DNA of 64,000 bases from Bacteroidia bacterium. Lineage in GTDB: Bacteria; Bacteroidota; Bacteroidia; Flavobacteriales; Flavobacteriaceae. Under the pieces are notes generated by a model, which was given only the letters and a program-made list of their open reading frames with translations, was not told the DNA's origin and made no database searches. Made by a program: the position numbers and the translations under genes. Of this stretch, positions 35,144 to 44,046 are shown one piece after another (the first letter of the stretch is position 1; each line of letters starts with the position of its first letter). The DNA is taken from positions 1 through 64,000 of the forward strand of contig JAUIMB010000006.1 of NCBI GenBank assembly GCA_030432635.1, in the 5' to 3' direction.

Positions 35144-36379
35144 TTAATACCAGCGCTTTTTCTTCTGTTTTGAACCTTTGCCTTTTCTTCCTTTTTTGTA
35201 TTTGCTGCCTTTCTTTTTATGAACGCTAGGTTTAGCTTTTGGATCTAAAGGAAACGGATGATCAACTTCTACAGGTATTTGAACATTAATCAATTGCTGA
35301 ATGGTTTTGATATAGCTTTTTTCATCGGCAGAACACAATGAGTATGCATTCCCAAACTCACCAGCGCGACCTGTTCTTCCTATACGATGCACATAGGTTT
35401 CTGGAACGTTTGGAAGGTCAAAATTGATAACAGCATCCAATTCGTTGATGTCAATTCCTCTAGCTGCAACGTCGGTTGCAATAAGAATGTTGACCTTTCC
35501 ACGCTTAAAATCGGCTAAAGCATTCTGGCGTTCATTTTGGGATCTGTTTCCATGCAGCCTTTCAGCCTTATAGCCATGATCGAGAAGTTTATTGTGAAGT
35601 TTGTCGACGCCAAATTTGGTTCTTCTAAATATTAGGATGCTGCCTTTAATAGTATGACGCAGAAGGTGAAGGCATAGCTCCATTTTCTTCCGCTTTGGGA
35701 CATAATACAAAACTTGACCTACATTTTTAGCAGCCGATGACGTAGGTGTTACTTCGATACGCTCAGGTTCGGTTAAGATTGATGTGGCTAACTGTTCGAC
35801 CTTGTAAGGCATTGTGGCCGAAAAAAGCAAGGTTTGTTTCTGTTCAGGACACAAGCGTTCGATTTTTTTAACATCATCTATAAATCCCATATCCAACATT
35901 AAATCTGCTTCGTCTAGTACCAAGATTTCAACATAGTCTAGATTAATTAAATCTTGCTTGTGTAAATCCAATAATCGACCTGGAGTTGCCACGAGTATAT
36001 CTAAGCCTTTAGCCAAAATATCCTTTTGTGGTTCTATAGAGGTGCCACCATATATCACAGCAGTCCTAAGATTGGTATAGCTTGCGTAGGTCTTGAAGTT
36101 TTTTGCGATTTGAATTGCTAGTTCTCGCGTCGGACTCACTACCATGGCTTTGATCGTTTTTTCTTTTTTTTTGGCATCTTGCCGATCAAACAGTAATTGT
36201 AAAATAGGTAAGGCAAAGGCAGCGGTCTTGCCAGTTCCGGTTTGTGCTGAGGTAATGATATCCTTGTGTTCTAAAACCTTTGGAATGGTGCGCTCCTGAA
36301 CTAATGTAGGTTGATCATAGCCTGCTTCGGCAACGGCTCTCAGGATAGGTTTGTTAAGTTTTAGATCCTTAAATGACAT
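35144..36379 (-). CDS. rhlE: DEAD-box ATP-dependent RNA helicase (RhlE-type)
   Basis: 411 aa. All core motifs are present: Q motif (LVQERTIP), AQTGTGKTAAFALP (Walker A, about 41-54), PTRELAIQI, GGTSIEPQ, ATPGRLLDL, LDEADLMLDMGF (DEAD, about 153), SATMP, LIFRRTKFG, ATDVAARGIDI and HRIGRTGRAG (about 330-339). A basic C-terminal tail (KKKGSKYKKGRKGKGSKQKKKRW) probably binds RNA, as in RhlE. It likely acts in ribosome assembly or mRNA turnover. The symbol is by family resemblance; several paralogues per genome are usual. Confidence 0.9.
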   Translation of the reverse strand: MSFKDLKLNKPILRAVAEAGYDQPTLVQERTIPKVLEHKDIITSAQTGTGKTAAFALPILQLLFDRQDAKKKEKTIKAMVVSPTRELAIQIAKNFKTYASYTNLRTAVIYGGTSIEPQKDILAKGLDILVATPGRLLDLHKQDLINLDYVEILVLDEADLMLDMGFIDDVKKIERLCPEQKQTLLFSATMPYKVEQLATSILTEPERIEVTPTSSAAKNVGQVLYYVPKRKKMELCLHLLRHTIKGSILIFRRTKFGVDKLHNKLLDHGYKAERLHGNRSQNERQNALADFKRGKVNILIATDVAARGIDINELDAVINFDLPNVPETYVHRIGRTGRAGEFGNAYSLCSADEKSYIKTIQQLINVQIPVEVDHPFPLDPKAKPSVHKKKGSKYKKGRKGKGSKQKKKRWY

Positions 36380-36455
36380 ATTGTGGGTTTTAAGGCAAAG
36401 GTAATTTTATTTCGTAAGACTATGACTTATGATTTCCACCTTATGGAATGGGTTG

Positions 36456-36983
36456 CTACTGCTTTATGAATGGCTTAAAATTAGCAATGTCATAGGCCTT
36501 TTCATAGTCATCTTCTCCTATTGTATTGGCTTCCGAAGAGTCATAATCCATGCTAATGAGCCATGTGCCATTATCCTTTTTCAGTATGACGTGAAACTGA
36601 CCATAATAGACTTGCTTGTCTGTTTTGTCTGTGTGTCTTGTAAGTTTATAAATTCCTCGTTCGCTTGCAATGGAGTCATTGCTTAAGCGTTCAAAAAAAC
36701 GCAATGAAATTTGGTTAGTGATGTTGTTGGTCTTCAATCGTTCAAATTGTGCTTTGTAGTTGTCAATATAAGTGTCATAATCCAAAATACGTTGGCCACC
36801 AGATATCCGAATGAGATCTTTAGAATGAATTTCGGCCATTGGTTTATAGTCAAGGGTTTCAAAGGCGAGATAGAATTTTTTCCAAACCGTATTAATAGCT
36901 TCTAGATTTTCGACGGATTGTGATTTGCTTTGATGAACTGAAGCTATCAAAATGAAAATTAAAATAGTGGTCTGCTTTAACAT
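36456..36983 (-). CDS. Secreted NTF2-like (DUF4440-type) protein
   Basis: 175 aa. Signal peptide MLKQTTILIFILIASVHQSKSQ, then a cystatin/NTF2-like fold: VWKKFYLAFETLDYKPMAEIHSKDLIRISGG, TYIDNYKAQFERL, and YYGQFHVILKKDNGTWLISMDYDSSE. Function unknown; such domains bind small ligands or act as isomerases. The ORF track extends to a GTG at 37025, but ATG 36983 is followed by a good signal peptide and lies 1 nt after the methyltransferase stop, so the genes form an operon. Confidence 0.75.
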   Translation of the reverse strand: MLKQTTILIFILIASVHQSKSQSVENLEAINTVWKKFYLAFETLDYKPMAEIHSKDLIRISGGQRILDYDTYIDNYKAQFERLKTNNITNQISLRFFERLSNDSIASERGIYKLTRHTDKTDKQVYYGQFHVILKKDNGTWLISMDYDSSEANTIGEDDYEKAYDIANFKPFIKQ

Positions 36984-36984
36984 G

Positions 36985-37761
36985 TTATTGTTTTTTTGGA
37001 GTTCCGAGGAGGTAAAGTACAACACCTGGACCCGATTTAACTTTATTGATTTTCCAATTATAATCTTCGTATTGGTCTAATTGACGTACTAGAACATTCA
37101 TTTCCTCAACCGAATAAGTTCTTAAGCATGACACAACACCATCCCATAAAACAAATAGTGGCACAATAGGGATGAGATACGTAAATACAATTCGTCCAAT
37201 GCTAAATGGTCGAATAAAAGGCGTACTCAAAAGTACACTAATAGGAGAGAAGAGCATAGCAAGAATACTTGGGATGCTACGTTCTTGGGCTTCAAAAACA
37301 GCAATTGAGGATTGACTGTCTATGACATTCTGTAATATTTTTTTGGCATCACTGGGCTTAAAATGGTGCAAGGCTAAAAATTGGGTGCGAAGTCCATTTA
37401 AGCTTTTGGGAACCTCTCTGGCATCAATTGGTGTTGTAATGAATTCAAAATTATCAGCCATTTTCTTGGTGCGTTCAAATGCTGGAATATTTGGATAGTA
37501 GTCGGTTAGAATAATCTTTAGCTCTGGAAGTCGCAACTTTAATTCAGAATTGAGCCAAAGCAATCCACCACCACCTCCAGAACCTAAATCCACAATAGTA
37601 TTGGTTTTGCTTATGCTGAGCCCTTTTTCCAAAATGGGAATGATAGGTTTGTATAGTTTTGCCTTATTGGATAAAAACTGTAGAAAATCGGTACCGTAAT
37701 TTCTGATAAATGACGGAAACCAATCTTGGTCTTCAAATTCAAATAGATGTATGCGTCCCAA
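36985..37761 (-). CDS. Class I SAM-dependent methyltransferase
   Basis: 258 aa. SAM-binding motif I is DLGSGGGGGLLWLN (about residues 58-71), followed by KIILTDYYPN (motif II/Asp) and FLALHHFKPSDAKKILQNV. Two hydrophobic stretches near 165-205 (ILAMLFSPISVLLSTPF, IVFTYLIPIVPLFVLW) suggest membrane association. The frame starts with TTG at 37759-37761; the N-terminal GRIHLFEFEDQDWFPSFIRN looks like a true family N-terminus and no early ATG exists. Substrate unknown. Confidence 0.8.
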   Translation of the reverse strand: MGRIHLFEFEDQDWFPSFIRNYGTDFLQFLSNKAKLYKPIIPILEKGLSISKTNTIVDLGSGGGGGLLWLNSELKLRLPELKIILTDYYPNIPAFERTKKMADNFEFITTPIDAREVPKSLNGLRTQFLALHHFKPSDAKKILQNVIDSQSSIAVFEAQERSIPSILAMLFSPISVLLSTPFIRPFSIGRIVFTYLIPIVPLFVLWDGVVSCLRTYSVEEMNVLVRQLDQYEDYNWKINKVKSGPGVVLYLLGTPKKQ

Positions 37762-38061
37762 ACTGTTAATTGTTGATAGCTAAGTATTTGTAGGTTTTTC
37801 TATATAAATATATCCATAGTTTTTAAAATAAACTGTTAATCACTCTTTTTGTTTGATAGTTATTTGGATTGAATATTATCTGAAGCTTGTAATCGCCTTG
37901 CATGAACATCATCTGATAAAATAATTCTTTCGACGAATATTAGACTTTAATCGATGGTCTTTGCTTTAGATTTTATAATTTTCTTTATACATGTATGCTT
38001 TTATAAAGCAACGTCACTAATCTTTTTTGTGAATGACCAGTCATCATCACATTAAATCAAA
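37762..38061. other. 300-bp divergent intergenic region
   Basis: Separates the methyltransferase (-) from the haloperoxidase (+). AT-rich with no ORF. The only structure I see is the dyad ATGAC-CA-GTCAT at 38033-38044, 17 nt before the haloperoxidase ATG, a possible operator or roadblock site. Confidence 0.4.
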
Positions 38062-39444
38062 ATGATAATTATGAAAAATTTTAAACGCTTTCAGCGACTT
38101 ATATTGCTAGTGGCATTTGGTATCCTATCTTCCTGTAGCAACGATGATGACACCATACAGTCACCAAGCGGAATGACTGATCAAACCACACAGTTAGTTC
38201 TAGATTGGAATGATTTATGGCTGGATGTTGATCGATATGCTTACGGAATGCGACCTACAGCATCGGCAAGAGCGCTTGCTTATATTCACATGGCAGCATA
38301 CGAAACTTCAGTTCATGACATGTTTGATTATACGTCAAATGCAAATTGGTTGGATGGTTTGAATATTGATGGTGAGCAACGAGCACAAACTATTGATTTG
38401 AAAATAGCCTTGAATAGTTGTTACGCAAAAGTCATGAGTCATTTTATGTACAACATTTCCAGTACGAGCGGAATATCGATTGAAAATTTCGAGCAAGAGA
38501 AGGAAATTGAATTGTCTCAAGGATTATCTAATCAATTGCTTCAGGATTCACGCGATTGGGGAAATTATGTTGCAGAACAGGTAATTGCTTATAGCTTAAC
38601 CGATACGGAAGCCGAACAACAAATTACAGAGCCACAGCCGTTTTCATATGAGCCACCAATCGGAGATGGATATTGGACCTACAGTGCTAATGAAGAACGT
38701 GCATTATTCCCTTATTGGGCTTCAGTGAGAACTTTTGTGATCTCTACTGAAGAAACCACAACCAATCCGCCACCATACGCTTATAATGAGTCGGTAAATA
38801 GTGACTATTACAATGAGATGTATGAAGTTTATGATATGACAAATACAGCTAAATTAGAGGATAATGATGATATGTGGATTGCTGAATTTTGGTCAGATGA
38901 TGTTGAAGGATTGATGATGAGTCCACCTGGAAGACAATTTTCAATTGCTGGTCAGTTGGTTACTCAATTTGATGAGGATTATGACACAACATTAGCGCTG
39001 TTTTTACGATTGGGATTTTCGCTCAATGATGCTGCAGTATCTTGTTGGGCAGATAAGTATGAGTATATGGTTATGCGACCAAATGTATATATTCAGGAGT
39101 TTATAGATCCTGAATTTCAAACCAACTTATATCCATTCATCTATTGGCCAAATCCATCTTTTCCAAGTTATCCATCAGGTCATTCTACCTTTTCATCTGC
39201 TGCTTCGGGTATTCTTATCCAACATTTTGGTGATAATATTGATTTTACGGATAGGACGCATGAAGGGCGAACAGACTTTAGAGGTATGCCAAGACATTAT
39301 AGTTCGATAAGTGAAATGGCAGAGGAGAGTGCCTTTTCAAGAGTTCCTCTAGGTGTGCATATGAGAATGGATTGTACAGAAGGCTATCGATTAGGTCACG
39401 AAATTTCGGATGCAGTAAATGGTTTAAACCTTTATTCCAATTAG
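38062..39444 (+). CDS. Vanadium-dependent haloperoxidase family lipoprotein
   Basis: 460 aa. Lipoprotein signal (LLVAFGILSSC, Cys about 25), then an all-helical PAP2/vanadium haloperoxidase domain. The three vanadate-binding motifs are complete: K-x6-RP in KYEYMVMRP (about 331-339), PSGHS (about 371-375) and SR-x5-H-x3-D in SRVPLGVHMRMD (about 426-437). These enzymes oxidise iodide or bromide with peroxide; marine flavobacterial members include iodoperoxidases. A phosphatase activity cannot be excluded. Surface anchoring is predicted. It has its own terminator. Confidence 0.88.
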   Translation: MIIMKNFKRFQRLILLVAFGILSSCSNDDDTIQSPSGMTDQTTQLVLDWNDLWLDVDRYAYGMRPTASARALAYIHMAAYETSVHDMFDYTSNANWLDGLNIDGEQRAQTIDLKIALNSCYAKVMSHFMYNISSTSGISIENFEQEKEIELSQGLSNQLLQDSRDWGNYVAEQVIAYSLTDTEAEQQITEPQPFSYEPPIGDGYWTYSANEERALFPYWASVRTFVISTEETTTNPPPYAYNESVNSDYYNEMYEVYDMTNTAKLEDNDDMWIAEFWSDDVEGLMMSPPGRQFSIAGQLVTQFDEDYDTTLALFLRLGFSLNDAAVSCWADKYEYMVMRPNVYIQEFIDPEFQTNLYPFIYWPNPSFPSYPSGHSTFSSAASGILIQHFGDNIDFTDRTHEGRTDFRGMPRHYSSISEMAEESAFSRVPLGVHMRMDCTEGYRLGHEISDAVNGLNLYSN

Positions 39445-39472
39445 GGTTATGTTCCTAAGTCTATGAAAAAAC

Positions 39473-39506
39473 AAAGCGCAAGTAGGGTTTACTTGCGCTT
39501 TAATTA
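39473..39506 (+). terminator. Terminator of the haloperoxidase gene
   Basis: 12-bp perfect stem AAAGCGCAAGTA / TACTTGCGCTTT with a 5-nt loop, followed by a weak T/A tail; 28 nt after the stop. Confidence 0.7.
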
Positions 39507-39531
39507 GCTATTAATCATCAGGGATTTACTA

Positions 39532-39545
39532 TTATGCGTGCATAA
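39532..39545. promoter_or_regulatory. Palindrome TTATGC-GT-GCATAA (site 1)
   Basis: A perfect 6-bp dyad with a 2-bp centre. A second near-identical site occurs at 48653. Here it lies between convergent genes, so its role at this location is unclear. Confidence 0.4.
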
Positions 39546-39601
39546 CATTGCAAACATAGTGCTATTATGTTATAGAAAAATTGATGTATGTTAATAAATG
39601 T

Positions 39602-40186
39602 TCAAGAACAGGAAAGCTCTTTTCGAATGCGACTCAAACTTTCTGTAGTGATTCCTAAGTAGGAAGCGATATGATAGTTTTTAATGTGCTTTTCAATATC
39701 AGGATAAGTATCAATAAAATTGATATATCGTTCCGTGGCAGATTGCGACAAATTTGACAGGATACGCTTTTGAAAAGCGGCAAAGGCTCGTTCAAGTTTC
39801 TTACGGAAAAAGGATTCAATTCTCGGAATCTGTTCGTACAGAAATTCCTTTTCGTCTTTACCCATTTTGTAGAGGACAGCATCCTGAAGTACTTCAATGT
39901 TCATAATGGATTTAGACGATGTGAAAAAAGCCGTGTAGTCACTGATCCACCAATCCTTGATGCCAAACTGGACGGTATGTTCCTTGCCCTGTTTGTCGAT
40001 ATAATATGAACGCAAGCAACCCGAATAGATATAGTATTGTTTATCTACAACTTCTCCAGCTCGCATTATGATAGCTCCTTTGCTGTGATTTTCCTTGTGA
40101 AAAACAGATTCAATGATCTTTATGTCCTTGTTGGAAAAGGACAAATCCTTAAATATCTCCTTTATTTTGGAGTTGTCACTTCGCAT
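39602..40186 (-). CDS. Crp/Fnr-family transcriptional regulator
   Basis: 194 aa. A cyclic-nucleotide-binding-like beta-barrel (about residues 25-120: KGAIIMRAGEVVDKQYYIYSG, IKDWWISDYTAFF) and a C-terminal winged-helix with ERYINFIDTYPDIEKHIKNYHIASYLGITTESLSRIRKEL (about 150-192), the flavobacterial Crp-like pattern. No Fnr-type cysteine cluster. Effector and targets unknown. The ORF track starts at 40300, but that extension overlaps an upstream terminator; ATG 40186 (MRSDNSKI) is the likely start. Confidence 0.88.
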   Translation of the reverse strand: MRSDNSKIKEIFKDLSFSNKDIKIIESVFHKENHSKGAIIMRAGEVVDKQYYIYSGCLRSYYIDKQGKEHTVQFGIKDWWISDYTAFFTSSKSIMNIEVLQDAVLYKMGKDEKEFLYEQIPRIESFFRKKLERAFAAFQKRILSNLSQSATERYINFIDTYPDIEKHIKNYHIASYLGITTESLSRIRKELSCS

Positions 40187-40289
40187 TGGCGATTTTGGTT
40201 GATACTCCTTTAAGGTAATTAAAAAGATTTTTAAAAACGAGTTAGCTCGATGTTCTAAGGGAAAATTAGATAATCTGCTACTAGGTACA

Positions 40290-40320
40290 AGAAAAACCAC
40301 TTTGAACGTGCAAAGTGGTT
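40290..40320 (-). terminator. Terminator of the serine hydrolase gene
   Basis: On the minus strand AACCACTTTG-(6 nt)-CAAAGTGGTT followed by TTTTTC; perfect 10-bp stem between the serine hydrolase stop and the Crp/Fnr start. Confidence 0.75.
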
Positions 40321-40383
40321 CGGAAATTAGTATGTGAGATTTATATTATTAAAAGATGTTTTTGACCATGATATTATATAGCA

Positions 40384-42030
40384 TTATTCAATTTTTTTTG
40401 CAATTGTTTCTTCTCCGCCTTGATATAAGGTAAAGCTTTCTACTTCTCCTGTCTCATTTTTATTGAAGACGACTTTAAGTGCAGCCACTTTGGCGAAAAA
40501 TGTGGTTTCATTTTCAGCAAATACCTCAAACTTTCCTTGACCTGTAGCTTGGCCGAAGATTTGTTGACCATCTACAGTGACTTCAACAATAAAATTAGGT
40601 GCAAGTTCATATTTACCAACATACTGTTTTAAGATGGCATTAGATAAAGTGATTTCTTTTTTAGCTTCAGGCATAGCCTTATCAATCTCGTGGCCTTTAC
40701 TTTCATTGCCAGTGATAAACAGCACTTGTCGTTTTCCTTCTTTCGACACGGAAAACTTGTATTCGATGTCACCATCCTCAAACATGAAATGATCTTCTGC
40801 TAAAGGAAAAATATCAAAAACCGTGTTTGTTTCAGACTCACGCATACTTTTGAGTTTGCCATCTTTCATGAAAATATGTCTAACAGCTTCATCCTCGAAC
40901 TGATAGGCACCAACCCATTTTTTCAATTGCGTTTCAGTTAACTCAACCACATCTTTCATGGTAGGAAAGGGTTTTCCTATTGCGGCTGCAGCTAGCCTAT
41001 TTGTAACAGTCCCAATATCATTACAGCTGCAATTACTGAGTCCAATGACATAAACATCTTCATCAATCAAATAAATGCCATTTGTAGAAGTTCCGAAAAT
41101 TCCACCACTATGCGTATACCCTTTTGCGCCTTTTAAGCTCATTTCACCTAGGCCATAACCATAGTTAATGTGCTCACCATTATTGAGCTCTGAACCATTT
41201 ATGGCTTTGTCCAAGGTAGTCGCTTTAATCAAGGTGTTGTTTGTGAGGGCATTTTGCCATTTCAGCATATCGTCAATGGTTGAAGCTAGGGCACCAGCAG
41301 CATGAGGCAAGGTCATGCTGATATAATGTGCATTTACATAACCGCTAGCATCCTGCTCGTAGCCTTCAACTCGATTTGGAACAAGTTCCCTGTTATTGCC
41401 GTAACTCGAACTGTTCATGCCTAAGGGCTCGAAGATCTGCTTTTCAATGAAGTTTTCATAGGTGTCTTCGGAAAGTACTTCTATAATCTTACCAAGTAGC
41501 ACATAACCTGAATTGTTATACCTGAATTCTTCTCCAGGCTCAAAATCCATGGGTTCGTTCTTGAAATAATCGATGAGTTCGTCCAAGGTTTTATCTCTAC
41601 GAGCAGCTTCGACGAAATTACCGATACCTGTATAACTTTTTATGCCTGAGGTGTGGTTAAGTAAATGGTGAACGGTAATGGTTTTGCCTTGTGTAGGATA
41701 ATCAGGAATAAATTTAGTGATTGGGTCATCCAAGCTTAGTTTTCCTTGTTCTTCAAGCATTAAAATGGCGACAGCTGTAAATTGCTTAGAAATGGACGCC
41801 AACATAAAAACATTTTCGGGCACCATATCGACATCTAATTCGAGACTTGCCTTTCCAACGGCTTTTCGATAGATGGCTTTGCCATTTTTGGCTACCAGAA
41901 TGGTGGCTCCAGGCATATCGTTGTTGTAATTTTGGGAAATGATCTCATCAAACTGCTGATTAAGATCTTGAGTTTGTGCGATTAAAAGAAAGCCTAATGT
42001 AAATGTTAAAAAAGAAAATACCGTTTTCAT
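40384..42030 (-). CDS. Serine hydrolase, class C beta-lactamase/DD-peptidase fold
   Basis: 548 aa. Signal peptide (MKTVFSFLTFTLGFLLIAQTQ), then the beta-lactamase-like domain with catalytic SxxK in ASISKQFTA (about residue 80), HHLLNHTSGI, the YxN-type FRYNNSGYVLLG and the third box HSGGIFGT (about 294-300). A C-terminal region (about 380-548) of lipocalin-like beta repeats (LKKWVGAYQFEDEAVRHIF, LKQYVGKYELAPNFIVEV) is common in Bacteroidota esterase/peptidase homologues. Substrate unknown. The ORF track's start (42108) adds 26 codons before a good signal peptide; ATG 42030 is preferred. Confidence 0.88.
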   Translation of the reverse strand: MKTVFSFLTFTLGFLLIAQTQDLNQQFDEIISQNYNNDMPGATILVAKNGKAIYRKAVGKASLELDVDMVPENVFMLASISKQFTAVAILMLEEQGKLSLDDPITKFIPDYPTQGKTITVHHLLNHTSGIKSYTGIGNFVEAARRDKTLDELIDYFKNEPMDFEPGEEFRYNNSGYVLLGKIIEVLSEDTYENFIEKQIFEPLGMNSSSYGNNRELVPNRVEGYEQDASGYVNAHYISMTLPHAAGALASTIDDMLKWQNALTNNTLIKATTLDKAINGSELNNGEHINYGYGLGEMSLKGAKGYTHSGGIFGTSTNGIYLIDEDVYVIGLSNCSCNDIGTVTNRLAAAAIGKPFPTMKDVVELTETQLKKWVGAYQFEDEAVRHIFMKDGKLKSMRESETNTVFDIFPLAEDHFMFEDGDIEYKFSVSKEGKRQVLFITGNESKGHEIDKAMPEAKKEITLSNAILKQYVGKYELAPNFIVEVTVDGQQIFGQATGQGKFEVFAENETTFFAKVAALKVVFNKNETGEVESFTLYQGGEETIAKKIE

Positions 42031-42157
42031 ATGTATAGAGGTTGGTTGTTTAAAGTGAGACGACATGAAAAAAATAAAGTTACAAAAAAACCAAGGGGGA
42101 ATAATCAAATGGGTTCAATTTTCCAGAATATCAATAACGGGATTTTAAATGAGAGGG

Positions 42158-43177
42158 TCAAGGTTTTATAACCCTGAAATTGTAGGAGGCAACTATGTCG
42201 TCTTTGATTTTTAAATGCACATCATAATTTCCGCAATGATCAAATCTGTATTTGAAGGAAATCCCGTTGTTGTTTCTGTTTATGTCGTAAATTTTAAAGA
42301 CTCTATCACCTTTTCCTAATTTTTGAATAAGTGATATGTCTTCAATAACAGTCATTCCTATTGACTTGAATTTAAAATTGACCTCCTGGTTTTTCACTAT
42401 TATAGAATTCAGTTGGTTTGGAGCAATAGGAACAATATTATGTTTGAATGTGCTGTCGTAAACCATTGGACCAGCGATGAACTTTTGCGTTTTTAGACTA
42501 TCATTCAAGAGCCATTTTTTGTTTTGAGGATAATGGTTTTTGGCAAATAGAATTGGTTCGGTTAAAAAATAACCTTCGTTAAAGTCTTTTACAAAGGTTA
42601 TGTCGTTAATCATATAACCACTAGACCATGTCGCATCACAAAGGTACCATGTGTTGTTGAGTTTTACCGCATTCCATGAATGATTTAAGGACTCCAATGC
42701 TGTTACATTAGAGGTAATAGTTCTGGCATAGCCATCAACGATTTTACACTCGATATTTGCAATAAAGCACATTTCCTTAATGAGATAGGCATAGCCAGTA
42801 CACATCGTTTTTTGATGCTTAAGGAGCTTTTTAAAAGCTACTTTTTTGAAATGGTTGTTCCATATGATAAAACCAAGACTGTCATTTTTGAATTTCTCTT
42901 GTTGTTTTTCAACAATTCTATTTTGGTTAGGGTCAGCACGAATATTCATGCAGACCCATAAGTAGATAGCCCTAAATTTTTCTACATCGGTTTGCAGCCT
43001 ATCTGTGAGCAAAAATGTGAGTAAGGGTAAATTGTCTAAGCTTTTCCCTTCATGAAGTCCAGCTCTATTGTCGGCTTGAGTAAAATCAATATGTTTAAAG
43101 TCTGAAACTTGGGCCGCCAAAACACATGTCGAGAAACTAATTGCATAAATTAATATGTTTTTGATTATACCCTTCAT
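42158..43177 (-). CDS. Secreted transglutaminase-like cysteine protease-fold protein
   Basis: 339 aa with a signal peptide (IYAISFSTCVLAA). The transglutaminase-like triad is readable: Cys in KTMCTGYAYLIKEM (about 140), His in LNHSWNAVKLNNTWYLCD (about 182) and Asp in CDATWSSG (about 197). A C-terminal Ig-like domain follows (about 245-339). It may act as a protease or amidase on envelope material. The upstream CarboxypepD_reg gene ends 1 nt before, so they form an operon. Confidence 0.82.
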   Translation of the reverse strand: MKGIIKNILIYAISFSTCVLAAQVSDFKHIDFTQADNRAGLHEGKSLDNLPLLTFLLTDRLQTDVEKFRAIYLWVCMNIRADPNQNRIVEKQQEKFKNDSLGFIIWNNHFKKVAFKKLLKHQKTMCTGYAYLIKEMCFIANIECKIVDGYARTITSNVTALESLNHSWNAVKLNNTWYLCDATWSSGYMINDITFVKDFNEGYFLTEPILFAKNHYPQNKKWLLNDSLKTQKFIAGPMVYDSTFKHNIVPIAPNQLNSIIVKNQEVNFKFKSIGMTVIEDISLIQKLGKGDRVFKIYDINRNNNGISFKYRFDHCGNYDVHLKIKDDIVASYNFRVIKP

Positions 43178-43861
43178 TTAGTTGTCATTCGATTTGAAAA
43201 TTTGTTTGACAGCTACCTTTCCCATGATAATGCAATGTGCTTCACTCATGTCTAGGTTCAATTCAATTTGTGATGCTGAATTCTTGTTTTCTATAATGAC
43301 TTTCTGTGACTCTAGACCAATGTAGCTAAAGATTAAAACATCACCTTTTTTTAGTTTTTCAGGAAATTCAAAATAACCGTCAAAATTAGTTTGGACTCCA
43401 ATTTGTGTGCCCTGTAAAACAATATTAACACCAGGTAGAGGCAATCCATCTTGCTCTGTAATAACCGTTCCTTTTATCGTAATATTATTTTGTTGTAAAA
43501 CAGATTGAATACCATCATCCTTAGTAGAAGTCTTTGGTTTCTTATTGGGTTCTTGAGCGTTTGATGTCCATATGGTAAGAAAGGACATAATAGTTAACCC
43601 TATGCCAGTAAGAAAGCCTAGGCCTGTTTTTCTTTTCGGTTCGTTTACTACTGCTTTTAGTTGATGCTTATTGAATCGACCACATGTGTTAATATTAGTG
43701 TTGCACGAAAAATAGGCTATGATGTCCTTTTTTGGTGTGTTGGTAAAATCAATAACTTCTTTATGGCACGAATCGCAGAAACCTCCTTTGTTTGTTGGCT
43801 TAAATTGCTTGAAGTTTTCATGACACGGACTTTCAATTTCTAGTTTATAAGGTGTTTGCAT
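43178..43861 (-). CDS. Membrane protein with Cys-rich N-terminus and CarboxypepD_reg-like domain
   Basis: 227 aa. The N-terminus carries a Bacteroidota-specific cysteine pattern (ESPCHENF ... GGFCDSCHKEVIDFTN ... YFSC) that looks like a small metal-binding module. One transmembrane helix follows (about 81-98) and then a periplasmic CarboxypepD_reg-like domain (about 128-205, ITIKGTVITEQDGLPLPGVNIVLQGT, LIFSYIGLESQKV). Topology would place cysteines in the cytoplasm. Function unknown; likely cotranscribed with the transglutaminase-like gene. Confidence 0.72.
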   Translation of the reverse strand: MQTPYKLEIESPCHENFKQFKPTNKGGFCDSCHKEVIDFTNTPKKDIIAYFSCNTNINTCGRFNKHQLKAVVNEPKRKTGLGFLTGIGLTIMSFLTIWTSNAQEPNKKPKTSTKDDGIQSVLQQNNITIKGTVITEQDGLPLPGVNIVLQGTQIGVQTNFDGYFEFPEKLKKGDVLIFSYIGLESQKVIIENKNSASQIELNLDMSEAHCIIMGKVAVKQIFKSNDN

Positions 43862-43975
43862 GATATTAGGAATTTGATGTTAGTATAAGTCAAACCTAAG
43901 CATTGTAAGCACTATTAGAAATATCAATTGAGCAAATGACAAACCTTAATGAGTGAAAACGATCTTGTAGTGAGT

Positions 43976-44009
43976 AAAAAAACCACTTAGAATTTCTAAG
44001 TGGTTTTTT
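43976..44009 (-). terminator. Bidirectional hairpin after htpG
   Basis: AACCACTTAGAA / TTCTAAGTGGTT, 11-12 bp with a very short loop, flanked by A-run on the left and T-run on the right, so it works in both directions; 38 nt past the htpG stop. Confidence 0.75.
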
Positions 44010-44046
44010 AATACTATTCGTGGACCGCTGAAAACCAGCAAGTCAA

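Noticed and set aside
40187-40300. 38-codon N-terminal extension of the Crp/Fnr ORF
   Set aside because: It reads into the serine hydrolase terminator and lacks homology-like character; ATG 40186 fits the family.
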